Shown here piece after piece: positions 60,601 to 64,000 of a DNA stretch of 64,000 nucleotides. Numbering within the stretch: position 1 is the first letter of the stretch; the number at the start of each line of letters is the position of its first letter. Made by a program: the position numbers and the translations under genes. Source of the DNA: Casuarina equisetifolia (Eukaryota; Streptophyta; Magnoliopsida; Fagales; Casuarinaceae); assembly GCA_028551475.1 (NCBI GenBank), contig CM052355.1:7812001-7876000 (forward strand), written 5' to 3'. The notes below the pieces were generated by a model. The model saw nothing but the letters and a program-made list of their open reading frames with translations. It was not told the origin of the DNA and ran no database searches.

Positions 60601-63600
60601 GAATAATGAACCAGAACAATTTTACTTTTTTTGTTGTCTTCTGTACTTTTTTCTAGCTAATGTGCTTTGAAAATCTATCATATTGGAAAAAAAAATTATA
60701 TTACAAGTGTTGAGTGCGAAATCTTGAAGATCCTAAGCTTGAGCTCATAATAAAGCTCTCTTCCAGAAAGCAGTTTCTGTAGAATTACAATTATTTGTTG
60801 TTGCAACTGAATTTGAATCCCTAATCTACTATATGTATATTCCAATTTGTTCTTCCAAGTCAATGTTTATAATTCCCGTCTTTTGTAATCTGTTTCAGGT
60901 TGAAAGATGGTGGGATATCCTACTGCCAAAGATAGCTCCTCTTCTTTATGAAAATGGAGGTCCTATTGTAATGGTTCAGGTTTGAAGATTTGTTACTCTT
61001 TGACTAGAACTTCTTTCTTATGATTAAATTTGTAAAGGATGTAAATGGTTAAATGGAACACTAGGCAAGTTTAATTTCATAAAGTTTGTTAATAATATGA
61101 ACACAATGTGTTAAACTTGCAGAAACAAAACACCGGTTTGCTGAAGATGAAGTCAGTTCTTTTGAAGTTGTGAATTATGTAAAATATATTCAAACTACGA
61201 GTCTACAATTCCATGTATGTCTGTTAGAATTTTCAAGGACTTATAACTGAACAATTAGATTAATTTCAACAAAAGATTTCATTAACTTGCAGCAAGCCTA
61301 CCAAAAGAAAAATTCATAGCAAAATTGAGAATGCTCTTGATGAGATGCAGTTATTCTACCTAGAAACAATGTTTGGAGGAGAATGAGTAGCTTCTCGTCT
61401 GCCTACTTTTGACGAAACATCTCTTCATGTTTCAATTATAAGGGGACACCATAAAGAGGAAATAGAGAGCTTACAAATGTCTACGTAGCTAATTGGGTTA
61501 AAAAGTTGGACACTGACTTTGTATAATCTTTAACCCAAGGAAAGGTACTGATAATCCCAAAAAGGGAATAACTTCCCTTTATACTTAATCCCAAAACAGA
61601 GAATAGAAAAATCTATGAACATAATCTTAAAGGTTTCTTGATGTTTAGTCAAATTTGTGGAGTACCTTTATTCAAGATCTTGTATGGTTTTAGATTTTAT
61701 TTTATTTTCGATGCTAGTAAGATTCCATTATGAGATCTGTCTTGACAGATTGAAAATGAATATGGTTCATACGGAAATGACAAAGCTTATCTTCATCACC
61801 TTGTCACCTTGGCCCGTGGTCACCTTGGGGATGGTGTAATTTTGTAAGAGGTTTTTTCTGTCTTCAGACTGATCTTCTTGGTTCTGTATTCATCCTTATT
61901 AATTGCAATCTCATATTATTTATGTATGGATTTCTGAAGTTTCATTCTTGCCTTTTCTTGATTGTTAATGGTGCCTTCCAAATGATTATTCATATGCATA
62001 TATATGTACATGAATGCATTTGATTTATTCCTGTTGGCCAACATATCTTACGAGTAGTTGTTTCCTGAAGACTAATCAACCATCCATTCTTCTTTGACCA
62101 ATGTCTTTTCCAGGTATACTACAGATGGAGGTTCCAAAGAAAGGCTTGAGAAAGGAACAATTCGTGGAGATTCTGTTTTCTCAGGTAAAGTTCAACATCA
62201 ACATATAGTTAATTTTCTGCGTAGCAAAGCCATCTCATATTTTTCTTCACTGTTTTTAGCTGTTTAATTATCAAGATTTTAATAGACTTAACTCTTATAT
62301 TATGTATGTGTATGTTTCTGTTTGTGTCTGCATGTACTATGAGTGCATTTTCATTCAATCATGTAAGAACTTTGCTTATAGCGTACTCTTCAATCTCTGG
62401 TACATAGCTGTTGACTTCACCACGGGGGATGACCCCTGGCCAATATTTGAGTTACAAAAGGAGTTCAATGCCCCCGGAAAGTCACCACCTCTTTCAGCGT
62501 AAGTGTCTTGCCAGTGATTGTTGCTTTCACATTGGTCAGTTGCTCAATTCTCGTGGTGCTGGTTGCTTCAGGGAGTTTTACACGGGTTGGCTGACACATT
62601 GGGGAGAGAAGATTGCAAATACTGGAGCTGATTTTACTGCAGCTGCCCTGCAAAAGATTTTGGAACGAAATGGTTCAGCTGTCCTTTATGTATGCTTTCA
62701 AATTCTAAAAATTACTGCTATTAAGTGATCACTTTTGTGGCCATACTTCAATTATGCTTTCTGATTTCCAGATGGCACATGGAGGCACAAACTTTGGGTT
62801 CTATAATGGAGCTAACACTGGTAACAATGAGTCTGATTACGAGCCTGACCTTACTTCGTATGATTATGTGAGGAAAATATTGACATTTGTGTGAGGATTT
62901 GTATTTTCATATCCTGGCGTACACAACTGATGCCTGTTTTCCCAGGATGCACCAATTAGGGAATCGGGTGATGTGGACAACACGAAATTCAGAGGTCTGA
63001 TATTTAGTAATTTCCACTGGAGCCAGCATGAATCAACTTGATTATTTTATTTTTATTTTCATTGAAGTCATGATCATAAAGAAAGATGCTATCATATTTC
63101 TACTGATTTCAGCACTTCGGAGGGTTATAAAGCAACACAATGCAGCAGCTCTTCCTTCAGTTCCTTCTAATAATGACAAGACAGGATATGGACAAATTCA
63201 GTTAAAGAAGAAAGAACTCCTTTTCAATATACTTAATAGGATAAATTCCAGTTATGTGGTTGAATCTGAAAACCCACTTTCAATGGAATCAGTGGGCCAG
63301 GTGGGCAAGGATCATATCCTGTGGCTTATAAGTTCCTTTAAATACAGCTTTTTCATGAAAATCCAAAACTGCTGAATGTTATATGTTGCTCAACTTGTAC
63401 GCTCTTTGTGTCCAGATGTTTGGTTTTCTGTTATATGCAACAAAAGTTTCTGCAGAGGAAGATGGAAGCATTCTATCCATAGCAAAGGTTGAGCTAATCT
63501 ATTTTTAAGCTAATCAATTTCATGCTTGATTTATTGCTATCGTACCTGACAATTAGAGATATTTTTTAAATTATCTGATAAAAGCTCATTGTTGCACCTT

Positions 63601-64000
63601 AGAAACTGGAATCTGAGGAAGTTACTAAAACATTTAACTTCATATTTACAGATGCATGATAGAGCTCAAGTGTTCATATCATGTTCTTCTGAAGATTATG
63701 GTGGAAGGTTGATATTTGTTGGTACAATTGAAAGATGGTCAAATCAAGCACTTGGCCTTCCAAAAATTAGTTGTCCCTCCAACATCAGCTTATACATTTT
63801 GGTACATAACTACTCCATTTATGCTTACTACGTAAGCAAGCTCAATGCTATCTAAAAGTGTTACGACACATGAATTCTTCTGTGACTACGTTAGTGCGGG
63901 TGGCTCCATGCAATTCAGAGACATAAATGTCTCAGTGTCGATATTAGTGTGTGCAAGCAAGCATGCATATGCAATATGAATTGTCATCTGATCCTGTGAA
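57684..64000 (+). CDS. BGAL17: Beta-galactosidase 17 (GH35), 5' portion
   Basis: Fourteen exons are present: 57684-57842, 58553-58657, 59097-59292, 60151-60239, 60899-60979, 61749-61843, 62114-62184, 62408-62498, 62572-62689, 62772-62867, 62946-62994, 63113-63300, 63416-63487 and 63652-63801. They code 520 residues; the gene then runs off the edge (the Arabidopsis protein is about 700 residues). It hydrolyses terminal beta-galactosides. A hydrophobic segment at about 13-36 acts as signal peptide or anchor. [14 protein letters not shown] (203-216) carries the acid/base Glu214; EFYTGW (297-302) carries the nucleophile Glu297. It belongs to the BGAL17 lineage, which resembles animal GH35 enzymes more than the large plant BGAL group and lacks their C-terminal lectin domain. 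Its role, possibly in secretory-pathway or wall glycan turnover, is not settled. Confidence 0.93.

Noticed and set aside
1..64000. A novel multi-gene system or biosynthetic cluster
   Set aside because: Neighbouring genes belong to unrelated pathways (RNA binding, glyoxylate reduction, histone chaperoning, sucrose cleavage, transcription, galactoside hydrolysis). Only the invertases form a cluster, explained by tandem duplication.

Overview
The window is nuclear DNA from a flowering plant, most likely a eudicot. It has AT-rich intergenic DNA and introns with GT-AG borders. Several genes have plant-specific families or signatures: a cell-wall invertase with the plant 9-nt mini-exon, an INDETERMINATE-DOMAIN zinc-finger factor, a NAP1 ending in a farnesylation box, and a plastid-type glyoxylate reductase. 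Ty1/copia and TRIM retroelements are present. The species cannot be fixed from sequence alone. No prokaryotic operon, CRISPR array, tRNA gene or rRNA gene was seen.

Layout. 2-76 is the acidic C-terminus of a truncated gene. 875-4875 (+) encodes a two-RRM, glycine-rich hnRNP-like protein. 5566-10375 (+) is GLYR2, and 11994-15667 (+) is NAP1; exon chains for all three close in frame. 15668-17023 holds a copia reverse-transcriptase scrap between two ~103-bp direct repeats. 17024-20307 (-) and 32556-36307 (-) are two complete cell-wall invertase paralogues, each seven exons and 573 residues. A third copy survives only as its last exon with a stop (38115-38294). Between the two intact copies sits a 5.7-kb Ty1/copia element (24508-30196) with LTRs, PBS, PPT and a 5-bp target duplication. 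40802-46350 (+) is a 12-exon metallo-beta-lactamase-fold hydrolase with a small TRIM in intron 4. 51238-53423 (+) is an IDD C2H2 zinc-finger factor surrounded by GA/CT microsatellites. From 57684 (+) the first 14 exons of beta-galactosidase 17 run off the right edge.

How the genes relate. They are ordinary, independently transcribed housekeeping and developmental genes, not a pathway cluster. The only functional cluster is the invertase array (apoplastic sucrose hydrolysis), built by tandem duplication and then shaped by truncation and transposon insertion. The hnRNP-GLYR2 adjacency resembles the neighbouring Arabidopsis loci At1g17640 and At1g17650 (from memory), which suggests conserved microsynteny.

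I found no convincing novel system. The observations most worth checking are the copia element with near-identical LTRs but eleven stop codons, the GC-AG intron in NAP1, the intronic TRIM, the invertase array history, and the ~103-bp repeats flanking a retroelement scrap. All coordinates and splice sites come from reading by eye; no alignment or database search was run.
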